From Bacteroidales bacterium (GTDB lineage Bacteria > Bacteroidota > Bacteroidia > Bacteroidales > ML635J-15), in contig JAFGVU010000107.1 in the NCBI GenBank assembly GCA_016937855.1, positions 1 to 42,260 of the forward strand: a DNA stretch of 42,260 nucleotides, written 5' to 3'. The notes beneath the pieces were generated by a model. The model did not search any database. It was not told the DNA's origin and worked only from the letters and a program-made list of their open reading frames with translations. Numbering within the stretch: the stretch's first letter is position 1; each line of letters starts with the position of its first letter. Positions 1-7,343 of the stretch are shown here, piece after piece. Position numbers and translations under genes: made by a program.

Positions 1-101
1 GCATTTAGTTTTACAAAAATTCAATTTATAGTTTTAACAGAATCGTTAAAAAAAGAGTGCAAAGCAATTTCTATTTTTAACGAGGATGCTCGAAAAATTA
101 C

Positions 102-123
102 AAATCCGCCGCAGGTCGGATTT
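102..123 (-). terminator. Candidate rho-independent terminator of the acyltransferase gene
   Basis: A perfect 7-bp stem (AAATCCG / CGGATTT) with an 8-nt loop overlaps the stop codon of the acyltransferase gene. Read on the minus strand it is followed within a few bases by TAATTTTT, as expected of an intrinsic terminator. The stem is short, so the call is moderate. Confidence 0.45.
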
Positions 124-1292
124 TATTTTTCGGCACCGCTCCCCCGCTTCAAATATCCCTTATACCACCTAATCAACTTCAACGATTGATGCTCTACCAA
201 CCAATAAAACGGATAAGAAATTAAAACTGCAATTGCAGCCGGAATCCAGTAAATGCGGGAATAGAATACTTCTTGTCCTGTTATTCTAACAAGAATTGCA
301 TATAATAAGATAAAGAATGGGAAATGAATTAAATACATAGAATAAGAAATTTTACCCATAGAGATAAAAAACTTATGAATAAAAGTAATTTTTATTGGAT
401 AAATTATCATTCTGTAAATCATAATGCATGTAAAAATGCCACCAGCAATATATGTAATAGTATGATTGATGAATAAATTACCATACATTGCAAACACTAG
501 GATAAGGATTGAACTTATGTTTAAAACCCAGACATTTAATTTTGGAATACGTTCTTGCACTTTATACTTAAATATAAGCCAATATATAAAATAACCTAAA
601 GCAAAGAAAACGGAATATAAAGTGATAAAATTAACTAAGGGTGCAAAAGGAATTACGTTAAATAAAGCTCCTTTAAAAGAGAAACCCAAAATCATTAAAC
701 AAACAGTAACATAAAGAAATATTTTTGGACGTTTGATAAAATATGGTGCTATCACATAAAACATTGCTTCAATTAGTAATGACCAATATGGATCATTATA
801 TCCAATATATACAGGATTAGAAACAAAAATCATTGACCAACCAAGAGTTTTTAGGTTGAAATTTTGATAGCTCTCAACTAAGCCCTGATTATATTCACTC
901 GGATTAGAGCTAAAAAACAACTCATTATTAATTTTAGTGGCTAACCAAAAAAATAGAATAGTTGCTAGAATAGAACCTAAATATGGGGCATATATCCTTA
1001 TAGTTCTATTTACGTAGAAATGTTTTAATTTCCAATTATTAGAGTCGTAACTATATGCAATAAAAAAACCGCTTAATACAAAAAACACAATTACCATTAG
1101 AGCAGGATTAGAGGTGAGCATATCTAAAGCGAATGTTAGATAATCTAAGATGCCCCATGTTTCACGAGGAAACATCTTTAGATATTCGGTGCCACCACTC
1201 CAAAAATGAAACTTTGCGTGACCAATGACAACAACAAGGGCAGCAAAACCTCTGATAGAATGTAATAACTGTAGTTTTTCTTTATTGATCAT
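123..1292 (-). CDS. Acyltransferase-3 family membrane protein (OafA/YrhL type)
   Basis: Integral membrane O-acyltransferase, about 389 residues, expected to transfer acetyl or another acyl group to a surface glycan at the cytoplasmic membrane. Visible family signatures are an N-terminal RGFAALVVVIGH segment with the conserved Arg and His, VFFVLSGFFIAYS in the next helix, and a C-terminal SYSMYLIHFPFF. About ten hydrophobic helices are evident, with no C-terminal SGNH domain. The longest open frame begins with TTG at 1316, but an ATG eight codons downstream (1292) leads straight into the conserved start, so I prefer it. The gene is divergent from the next one and sits at the left edge of the polysaccharide locus, suggesting O-acetylation of that polymer. 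The family is secure; the substrate is not. Confidence 0.85.
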   Translation of the reverse strand: MINKEKLQLLHSIRGFAALVVVIGHAKFHFWSGGTEYLKMFPRETWGILDYLTFALDMLTSNPALMVIVFFVLSGFFIAYSYDSNNWKLKHFYVNRTIRIYAPYLGSILATILFFWLATKINNELFFSSNPSEYNQGLVESYQNFNLKTLGWSMIFVSNPVYIGYNDPYWSLLIEAMFYVIAPYFIKRPKIFLYVTVCLMILGFSFKGALFNVIPFAPLVNFITLYSVFFALGYFIYWLIFKYKVQERIPKLNVWVLNISSILILVFAMYGNLFINHTITYIAGGIFTCIMIYRMIIYPIKITFIHKFFISMGKISYSMYLIHFPFFILLYAILVRITGQEVFYSRIYWIPAAIAVLISYPFYWLVEHQSLKLIRWYKGYLKRGSGAEK

Positions 1293-1333
1293 CTTATATA
1301 AAATCTTAAAGAACAAAACTAATTATTTTTTTT

Positions 1334-1350
1334 TACTTTTGTCAAAAATA
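1334..1350. promoter_or_regulatory. Overlapping divergent promoter boxes
   Basis: Two Bacteroidota-type -7 boxes (TAnnTTTG) lie nearly back to back in the 65-bp gap between divergent genes. TACTTTTG on the plus strand is at 1334-1341, and TATTTTTG on the minus strand is at 1350-1343. No convincing -33 TTTG is seen for either. Confidence 0.4.
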
Positions 1351-1357
1351 CTACTAA

Positions 1358-2740
1358 ATGACAATTTTTCAGCATTGGTATCATCCCGAAATCAATATCA
1401 AAGTCTATGATATTTTGGTAATACTATTGCTGTATTTTGCAGTTATTGTGTATGGAACTATAAGGCAAAACAGAAAAGCTAATGCACCGGCCTACAATTA
1501 CTACAAAAATGCATTGATAATACAGTTGAGTATGAGTGTTGTTTTTGCACTGGTTGTGATGTTCTTTTACCCTGGCGATAGCATGGTTTATTATCAAAAC
1601 CTAAATTGTTTTAATAAGCTTTTTTTTATTGACGCCGACAAGTATTTCGATATTATGTTTTATGGAAACAAGCCGGAGTTTTGGTCATATTTTACCTATG
1701 AAACAGGTTATCCAGCCACTTACATGTGGCGCGATCCGAATGCAATATTTGTGTCAAGGTTTTATGCACCATTTATGTTTTTTACAAATAGCAGTTATAT
1801 TTTAAGTACAATAATTGCCGGATTTATTGGATTCACAGGTGTGTGGAAACTATACAAAACTTTTTGTCAAATATATCCTGGTTTAGAGAAACAGTTTACG
1901 TGGGCTATACTATATTTCCCATCTGCATTATTCTGGAGTGCCGGAATGATGAAAGACACTTTAACACTTTCCGCTATTGGTTGGATTGTTTTTAGTTTCT
2001 ACCACTTTTTTATCTTAAAACAATACCGGGTAAAATATTTATTTTTTGTAATTATTGCAATAGTATTAATTATTAATATAAAATCTTACATTTTTGCAGC
2101 CTTGTTACCGGGATTACTAATATGGCTTTTCTTTAATCAATTGAAAAGGATAAAATCTAATTTGATAAAATTTATTGTTGCACCAATTGCCATGATCCTG
2201 TTAATAGTTGGATTTACGCTTATCATGAGTAATATGTCAGAAGCTATGGGAGAATATGGTAGTATTGAAAAGTCATTGCTGCAAGCGCAAGTTATACAAC
2301 AAGACTTAACACGCTCCGAACAATATGGCGAAAACTATTATGATATTGGAGAGTTTGAAGCAACACCTATGGGTGTTTTAAGAAAGTTCCCAATAGCAAC
2401 TATTTCAGGAGTTTTTCGCCCTTTTGTCTGGGAAGCAAGTAATCCATTTATTCTTTTGGCAGGAATAGAGAGTTTATTTCTTATGGGCTTTTTAGTTTAT
2501 GCTATTTTTAAAACAGGGTTAGTTAAATTCTTTAAGAATATTTTTGCTGACCCAATTTTGATTTTTGCATTCAGTTTTGTTTTAATTTTTGGGTTTGGGG
2601 TAGGATTGGCAACAGCAAATTTTGGTGCATTAGTAAGATATAAGATACCGCTTCTGCCATTTTTTACAGCAGGTTTGTTTATTTTAATTGCAGAAGTTAA
2701 GAAACGTAAGTCTGTGAATAATCAAAGAACAGGGGAATGA
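1358..2740 (+). CDS. Multi-spanning membrane protein, candidate O-antigen polymerase (Wzy-like)
   Basis: A 460-residue protein with roughly ten to eleven hydrophobic helices. It has two large polar loops: about residues 65-130, rich in Tyr, Phe and Trp, and about 295-365, with the segment SEQYGENYYDIGEF. Nothing in it identifies a catalytic family with certainty. It sits within the polysaccharide locus, and no other gene here looks like a polymerase although a flippase is present, so Wzy-like polymerase is the best contextual guess. Motifs such as SALFWSAGMMKDT are the kind seen in uncharacterised Bacteroidota surface-polysaccharide membrane proteins. The ATG at 1358 follows a TACTTTTG box by 16 nt. 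It could instead be another transporter or glycosyltransferase-C-like protein. Confidence 0.6.
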   Translation: MTIFQHWYHPEINIKVYDILVILLLYFAVIVYGTIRQNRKANAPAYNYYKNALIIQLSMSVVFALVVMFFYPGDSMVYYQNLNCFNKLFFIDADKYFDIMFYGNKPEFWSYFTYETGYPATYMWRDPNAIFVSRFYAPFMFFTNSSYILSTIIAGFIGFTGVWKLYKTFCQIYPGLEKQFTWAILYFPSALFWSAGMMKDTLTLSAIGWIVFSFYHFFILKQYRVKYLFFVIIAIVLIINIKSYIFAALLPGLLIWLFFNQLKRIKSNLIKFIVAPIAMILLIVGFTLIMSNMSEAMGEYGSIEKSLLQAQVIQQDLTRSEQYGENYYDIGEFEATPMGVLRKFPIATISGVFRPFVWEASNPFILLAGIESLFLMGFLVYAIFKTGLVKFFKNIFADPILIFAFSFVLIFGFGVGLATANFGALVRYKIPLLPFFTAGLFILIAEVKKRKSVNNQRTGE

Positions 2741-2758
2741 AATTAAAAGCAATTTCAT
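2737..2758. terminator. Stem-loop between convergent genes
   Basis: A perfect 8-bp inverted repeat (ATGAAATT / AATTTCAT, 6-nt loop) spans both stop codons of the convergent pair. There is no clear T-tract on either side, so a bidirectional terminator role is only plausible. Confidence 0.3.
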
Positions 2759-3876
2759 GCAAAAAACTTTCTATACCACTCATAAAACTTTAATATTAGT
2801 TTCTGCTGATTAGGGAAGTCTTTATAAGTTTTTGGAGGCAGACTTAAGTATTGTTCTAATTCTTCTCTTGAAATCGCATATTTTTTTGCAATATAAGTTT
2901 TATCTGCTTCAATCTTATCAGAATTGTATGGTAATTCTTTGAGTTTTTCAATAGCATAATCACGGGTAACTTGCCCGCTAACAATTTGTGATGCTAATGT
3001 TGCTCGTCTGTAATCCATATTATATTTAACCGGCATCGCATAAGATTGCCAAAATCCTGTAATTTTTGATTCGTGATGTTTACCACCATAGTCTTGCCAG
3101 TCGAATTCTTTCTTTAAAAATTCACGCGCCTCATCCTTATTGTAATCGGTATAATTAAGTGGATATAAGTACTTTATCCTTTTTATAAATTTGTAATAAA
3201 TCTCACTCCATAATCCAACATAAGGAACCTTTTTAATCTTTAGCGTACTGTGTTTTTTTACAATATGACGATACAATTTCGCATCTTTTAATACATGATA
3301 ACCCCAAGTTAAAGGCAGTATGCCCTCGCCTGAATAATTTCCTCCGGAGATAATAAATGGAATCTTATGCTTTACTGCTGTTTTGTATAAGCTACCCGGA
3401 ATAGCTAAATCCGTTGGCATCTCTAAATCCACAATCGAAGATTTTAAGAATGCAAGCTGTATCTCTCTGAATTCTGTCCAGTCTAAAACATAAGAAACAT
3501 AATCAACACCTAGTTTTGTTACAAGTTTTTTAACATTCGCAACAGCAATTTCAGAGTTCCATCCATTATCCATGTGCATAACCAAAGGTTTTAAACCCCA
3601 CTTTACACATAAGTAAACTGTATAACAGCTGTCAACTCCGCCGCTAATGCCTAGCAAACAATCATATTTTCTGCTTTTGCCTTTAACTTTTACCAAATTG
3701 ATTAATGATTCCAGTTGCTTTTCATTGTCGGATGTAAAACGAGGCTGCTGCAAAACTTTTTCAAAGTCCTTGCAATGATTGCATCTCCCATTTTTATCGA
3801 AAATGATATCCTCGTCGCTCGTGTCCATTACACAATAGCTGCAAATTTGATATGGTCTTTCTATTTTATTCATCAT
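2755..3876 (-). CDS. wbpG: N-acetyl sugar amidotransferase (WbpG/PseA family)
   Basis: A 373-residue ATP-dependent enzyme of the family that, with HisH/HisF-like partners, converts an acetamido group on a sugar to acetamidino. It starts with two CxxC pairs (CSYC and CNHC, about residues 12-36), probably a zinc ribbon. The PP-loop ATPase signature GISGGVDSCYTVY follows near residues 77-90. The rest (for example SGGNYSGEG) fits the WbpG/PseA layout. In Pseudomonas aeruginosa WbpG acts with HisH2 and HisF2; Campylobacter PseA is the relative acting on pseudaminic acid. Here hisF and hisH paralogues lie just upstream on the same strand, which supports the role. Two consecutive ATGs (3876 and 3873) are possible starts. 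An octamer repeat array begins immediately upstream. Confidence 0.85.
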   Translation of the reverse strand: MMNKIERPYQICSYCVMDTSDEDIIFDKNGRCNHCKDFEKVLQQPRFTSDNEKQLESLINLVKVKGKSRKYDCLLGISGGVDSCYTVYLCVKWGLKPLVMHMDNGWNSEIAVANVKKLVTKLGVDYVSYVLDWTEFREIQLAFLKSSIVDLEMPTDLAIPGSLYKTAVKHKIPFIISGGNYSGEGILPLTWGYHVLKDAKLYRHIVKKHSTLKIKKVPYVGLWSEIYYKFIKRIKYLYPLNYTDYNKDEAREFLKKEFDWQDYGGKHHESKITGFWQSYAMPVKYNMDYRRATLASQIVSGQVTRDYAIEKLKELPYNSDKIEADKTYIAKKYAISREELEQYLSLPPKTYKDFPNQQKLILKFYEWYRKFFA

Positions 3877-3877
3877 T

Positions 3878-3975
3878 CCTTTGTCTCTTTGTCCCTTTGT
3901 TACTTTGTCTCTTTGTCCCTTTGTCTCTTTGTCCCTTTGTCCCCTTGTTACTTTGTCCCTTTGTCCCTTTGTCCC
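3878..3975. repeat. Tandem 8-bp repeat array (CTTTGTCN type)
   Basis: About twelve degenerate copies of an 8-bp unit (CTTTGTCC, CTTTGTCT, CTTTGTTA) fill the gap between the amidotransferase start and the hisF stop. All frames stay open through most of it. A second, larger array of the same unit lies at about 7155-7343. Confidence 0.9.
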
Positions 3976-3979
3976 ATTA

Positions 3980-4741
3980 TCACCTCACCACCGCATCCTT
4001 CTCTTCTTTCCCCGGATAATTGATCAACACTCCTTTATGTACTCCTTGATATACAAACAAACTGCCGGCAGCCAAACCTGTAGCATTTGCTTTTTGAAAA
4101 GCATCTTTTAAATGTTCTGAATTCCCTGCACCACCCAGAGCAACTACAGGGATTGTTACGGCATCTGTAATAGATTTGATTAGATCAAGGTCATAACCAT
4201 CCATTTTTCCGTCACGCTCGATGGATTGAATAATTATTTCGCCAGCACCCTTTTCTTCCATTATTTTAGCAAATTCCACAGGAGTAAAACAAGCATCCTT
4301 TGAACCATTATGAGTCCAAATTCGTTGATTTCCAAAGAGTTTCTTTTTCACATCAATACAAACTACAATTGTTGATGAACCGAAATGCTCAACTGCTTGC
4401 CGTATAAAATCTGGATTCTCAACAGCATAAGTCCCGATAACAACTTTCTCGGCTCCAGAGTTTATCACATTTCTAATGTCATCAATACTCCTGATTCCAC
4501 CACCTGCTGCAAATGGCATATTAGCTTCTTCGCCTGCTTCTCGCACAAAATCAAGTGAAATTAAACGCTTTTCTTTTGTAGCATCAATGTCGAGAAAAAC
4601 AAGCTCATCAGCTTTAGAGTCGTTGAAAATACGCACTGCATTAATTGGATCGCCAATGTAAGTATGTTTTTTAAAACCTACTGTTTTTACCAATCCAAGA
4701 TTTCTCAATAATAATACCGGTATAATTCTGGGTCTAAACAT
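3980..4741 (-). CDS. hisF: HisF-family acetamidino-modification protein (WbuZ/AglZ type)
   Basis: A (beta/alpha)8-barrel paralogue of imidazole-glycerol-phosphate synthase subunit HisF, 253 residues. True HisF begins with an IPCLDV-type strand carrying the catalytic Asp11; here the strand reads IPVLLL, so that Asp is absent. The second catalytic Asp region is kept as CIDVK. The segments YIGDPINAVRIFND and LVFLDIDAT match the subgroup that partners WbpG/PseA-type amidotransferases in making acetamidino sugars rather than the histidine enzyme. Its probable job is to receive ammonia from the HisH-like glutaminase. The frame opens with TTG at 4744, but the next codon is ATG and gives the normal MFRPRIIP start. 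The stop abuts the octamer array. No other his gene is in the window. Confidence 0.85.
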   Translation of the reverse strand: MFRPRIIPVLLLRNLGLVKTVGFKKHTYIGDPINAVRIFNDSKADELVFLDIDATKEKRLISLDFVREAGEEANMPFAAGGGIRSIDDIRNVINSGAEKVVIGTYAVENPDFIRQAVEHFGSSTIVVCIDVKKKLFGNQRIWTHNGSKDACFTPVEFAKIMEEKGAGEIIIQSIERDGKMDGYDLDLIKSITDAVTIPVVALGGAGNSEHLKDAFQKANATGLAAGSLFVYQGVHKGVLINYPGKEEKDAVVR

Positions 4742-4799
4742 CAAATTTGTTTTTCAATAATCCTAATGTAAAACACAATTGTTTTTTTATCTTGTATAT

Positions 4800-6344
4800 T
4801 TAATTTTTAAGAGCATTATATAATACTATTTTACCTTTTTCTGTTGTAATATATTTTTGATTTTTCGTTGTTGGTTCTGCGGGATAAAGCATTGATAATA
4901 AAGCAAAATTAACTAATGGAACGATGTGTCTTTGATAATTTTTGTAGTGGTTACTAAGCCCAATATTAAATAATATATCGCGTCTAAACTTTTCTTGGGT
5001 ACAAAACTCTAATATTTGTAATTGCGTTTTTGTTAGGGCAATAGGAACCTTATCTTGTGCACTATCTTGTGCACTATCTTGTGCACTATCTTGTGCACTG
5101 ACAATACGTTTACTATTTGCTTTCTCCCTATAGCCACCTCCAGTAATGAGTAAGTCAACAGCGTTATAAACAGTTACGCTAAACACAGTAATTTTGTCAA
5201 AGTCAAATTCAGCCTTACCATTACCGTTCTCTATCAATTCTTCCTGCACATTTAAAATCCCTCTGTTAAATCTATTAACATATCCCAAAACTTTCATTGA
5301 CTCTGCTAAAATAGGGTTACGATAATCGTTAACGGTTGGGAAGTTTTCGGGTCTGGCGTTTCCATATAGACCTCCTGGATTAACAACTTCTATTCTGTTT
5401 GAGAATTCATAAAATTTTATGGGTGCATTCGACTCATAGTCTCTATGCATTATAGCATTCATTAGAAGCTCTCTAATTGCAAGATGAGGATAACTTCGTC
5501 TTGTTTCCTCTCTTAATGCGCTGATAAAAACAGGATGTTTTTGAACAATTGTAGTTTCTATAAAACTATCCAATTTGCTTAATATCGAAACTAAATCTCC
5601 AGTAAATTTATGTTCATTTACAACTTTTGAACTCATGCTTTTACCCTCGAACTGTACATATTGCACATAACTACCAAAATGATAATATTCAGGATTATAC
5701 CCAAATAGTAAAATTCCAGCATTTGTTGGTACGTCGAGTTTTAAATCATAAAATCTCAACGATGCCAATTTAAAAGAATCTGTTCTTTGATCGGAAGACA
5801 AAATAGTTTTGTCAATTGCTCGAGGGAGATAGTATGCATTAAAAACATCTGTTTTCAATGATTCAAAAGATGCCTCATAACAAGGACGTGAATCGAAGGT
5901 GCTAGCATTTGCAGTTCTCTTTTCAATTAATATTCTCTCTTCTGATTCGTTTGCAATTGCTTTTCTCGGTCCGATTCGAATCCAGACTTTACCTTTATAA
6001 CGTACTGGTGGAAAGCTTGATGGCTGCACTTCAACTACAACTATATCTCCATCAGCAAAACTATGTTTATACACAGTTAGTGCAGGTTGAGGTAAAATAT
6101 TACCATCAGAACGCATTCCAGCAAGATTTCGTAGCAACTCATCAGAGGCTTTAAGTCCAGAAAATGAACCATTATCGTTAGCACCTATAAATAAATAACC
6201 TGCACTTTTACAGTTGTTTATGTCATTAGAAAAAGCACAAATAGCTTCACCAAACTTGTCTGTATTGCTCACCGAAATAGTTCTTTCTATCCTTTCGCTT
6301 TCAATGTCGGATAAATATTCTAATATTTGGATTTCAGTCAACAC
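4800..6344 (-). CDS. AlbA_2/Schlafen-type putative transcriptional regulator with GHKL-like domain
   Basis: A 514-residue protein of the widespread AlbA_2 family. The N-terminal 130 residues form the AlbA_2 domain (FGEAICAFSND, GYLFIGANDNG, WIRIGPRK). A RecG-related ATPase-like region of HATPase_c_4 type follows, with RELLMNAIMHRDYES near residues 287-301 and RIEVVNPGGLYG about 40 residues later. Residues 416-431 are a fourfold SAQD repeat linker. The C-terminal 75 residues look like a winged helix. The start must be GTG at 6344 or TTG at 6341, since a stop lies just upstream and no ATG occurs early. It separates hisH from hisF, which normally adjoin, so it is either an insertion or a local regulator. 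DNA or RNA binding is inferred from the family only. Confidence 0.8.
   Translation of the reverse strand: MLTEIQILEYLSDIESERIERTISVSNTDKFGEAICAFSNDINNCKSAGYLFIGANDNGSFSGLKASDELLRNLAGMRSDGNILPQPALTVYKHSFADGDIVVVEVQPSSFPPVRYKGKVWIRIGPRKAIANESEERILIEKRTANASTFDSRPCYEASFESLKTDVFNAYYLPRAIDKTILSSDQRTDSFKLASLRFYDLKLDVPTNAGILLFGYNPEYYHFGSYVQYVQFEGKSMSSKVVNEHKFTGDLVSILSKLDSFIETTIVQKHPVFISALREETRRSYPHLAIRELLMNAIMHRDYESNAPIKFYEFSNRIEVVNPGGLYGNARPENFPTVNDYRNPILAESMKVLGYVNRFNRGILNVQEELIENGNGKAEFDFDKITVFSVTVYNAVDLLITGGGYREKANSKRIVSAQDSAQDSAQDSAQDKVPIALTKTQLQILEFCTQEKFRRDILFNIGLSNHYKNYQRHIVPLVNFALLSMLYPAEPTTKNQKYITTEKGKIVLYNALKN
5052..5099. repeat. Four perfect 12-bp tandem repeats in the AlbA_2 gene
   Basis: ATCTTGTGCACT is repeated four times exactly. 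On the minus strand it encodes SAQD x4 in the linker before the C-terminal helix-turn-helix. Because the unit is 12 bp, slippage would change linker length in frame rather than switch the gene off. Confidence 0.95.
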
Positions 6345-6383
6345 AAGTTAATTTCTTTTTTAGGGTTACAATAATATTTTTAT

Positions 6384-6391
6384 CAAAGTTA
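6384..6391 (-). promoter_or_regulatory. Candidate promoter of the AlbA_2 regulator gene
   Basis: TAACTTTG on the minus strand matches TAnnTTTG and lies about 40 nt before the GTG start. A TTTG at 6418-6415 is a possible -33 box, with a rather long 23-nt spacer. A second box, TATTTTTG, is at 6446-6439. A promoter here would separate the regulator from hisH. Confidence 0.35.
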
Positions 6392-6462
6392 ATCTTTTTT
6401 GCAAAAGACTGTTACAAAACAACAAAAAAAAGTGATTGCAAAAATATCCAGACTAATTTTTT

Positions 6463-7080
6463 TCAGATACTCAAAAAATTCCCCAACAACCTCTCCCCAC
6501 TCTCATGACTCTTCTCTGGGTGATATTGTACTCCAAAAATATTTTCTTTTTCAACGGCAGAACAAAAAGTATATCCATATTCGGTTTCATTAAGTACGTC
6601 CGCTTGATTATTGGTCAAATAATGGAATGAGTGCACAAAATAGAATTCGTCCATCTCTGAAATGTCTTTCATCAAAATGCTATTCTTTTTTATTTGCACA
6701 TTGTTCCAACCCATGTGTGGGTTGCGGAATTTTTTGTTGTCGTGTTTAAACTTTACTACGTTTGCATCAAGCCATCCAAACCCGGAACAATTGCCTTCCT
6801 CGCTGTTTGTTGCCATTATTTGCATCCCAAGACAAATTCCTAAAATTGGTTTTTTTTGAATCAGAACAAAATTATTGAGAACATCCTTTAAACCAAGTTC
6901 ATCAATATTATGCATTGCTTTTGCAAAATGACCAACGCCCGGCAAAACAAGTTTGTCGGCAGCAGAAATAACTATCTTATCAGAACTAACAGCTACATTT
7001 GCTTTTAAACGCAAAAGTTTCTTATATACCGAGTGCAGGTTGCCCATGCCATAATCTACTATTACTGTCTTACCGTTCAT
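6463..7080 (-). CDS. hisH: HisH-family glutamine amidotransferase (acetamidino-modification partner)
   Basis: A class-I glutaminase of the HisH type, 205 residues, a normal length. It would hydrolyse glutamine and pass ammonia to the HisF-like barrel. The start IVDYGMGNLHSV and the oxyanion strand LPGVGHF are present. The nucleophile is Cys83 in GICLGMQ, and the catalytic His187 and Glu189 are in YHPEKSHESGERLLGNF. In the P. aeruginosa and E. coli acetamidino systems this protein works with WbpG and the HisF paralogue, and both are encoded nearby on the same strand. The ATG at 7080 is clear. Upstream is a short inverted copy of the octamer repeat containing a TAACTTTG promoter-like box. A true histidine-pathway role is unlikely given the divergent hisF. 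Confidence 0.85.
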   Translation of the reverse strand: MNGKTVIVDYGMGNLHSVYKKLLRLKANVAVSSDKIVISAADKLVLPGVGHFAKAMHNIDELGLKDVLNNFVLIQKKPILGICLGMQIMATNSEEGNCSGFGWLDANVVKFKHDNKKFRNPHMGWNNVQIKKNSILMKDISEMDEFYFVHSFHYLTNNQADVLNETEYGYTFCSAVEKENIFGVQYHPEKSHESGERLLGNFLSI

Positions 7081-7102
7081 AATCTATATTATTCTTAAAT
7101 GG

Positions 7103-7135
7103 GTAACAAAGTTACAAAGAAACAAAGTAACAAAG
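7103..7135. repeat. Short inverted copy of the octamer array
   Basis: About four units of GTAACAAA / GTTACAAA type, in the opposite orientation to the larger array that starts 20 bp away. On the minus strand it contains TAACTTTG (7114-7107), 27 nt ahead of the hisH start, and could act as its -7 box. Confidence 0.7.
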
Positions 7136-7154
7136 AATTTTAGTTCGTCTTTTT

Positions 7155-7343
7155 CTCTTTGTCCCGATGCCCCCTTGTCCCCTTGTCCCTTTGTCACCTT
7201 GTTACATTGTCTCCTTGTTACCTTGTCTCCTTGTCTCTTTGTGTCTCCTTATATCTTTGTCCCTTTGTTCCCTTGTCTCCTTGTCCCTTTGTTACCTTGT
7301 CTCCTTGTTACCTTGTCTCCTTGTCTCCTTGTCTCCTTGTCCC
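7155..7343. repeat. Large tandem 8-bp repeat array (CCTTGTCT / CTTTGTCC type)
   Basis: Roughly 23 degenerate units of an octamer centred on CCTTGTCT or CTTTGTCC. The array runs from the hisH upstream region into the 3' end of the neighbouring glycosyltransferase gene, where it is translated with an 8-residue period (RRQGNKGT). It is the same family as the array at 3878-3975. Confidence 0.9.

Noticed and set aside
1-188. Open frame from the window edge on the plus strand (AFSFTKIQFIVLTESLKKE...)
   Set aside because: It could be the 3' end of a gene entering from the left, but it would run 66 bp into the acyltransferase gene on the opposite strand and through a terminator-like hairpin. There is too little sequence to support it.
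3881-4111. Plus-strand open frame through the octamer array (MSLCPFVTLSLCPF...)
   Set aside because: It is a translation of the repeat, which is open in all frames; it then runs antisense through hisF.
3980-7080. hisF and hisH as histidine biosynthesis genes
   Set aside because: No other his gene is present, the HisF catalytic Asp is replaced, and a WbpG/PseA-type partner is adjacent; acetamidino modification fits better.
3878-7343. Octamer arrays as CRISPR
   Set aside because: Units are 8 bp, contiguous and without spacers; no cas genes are present.
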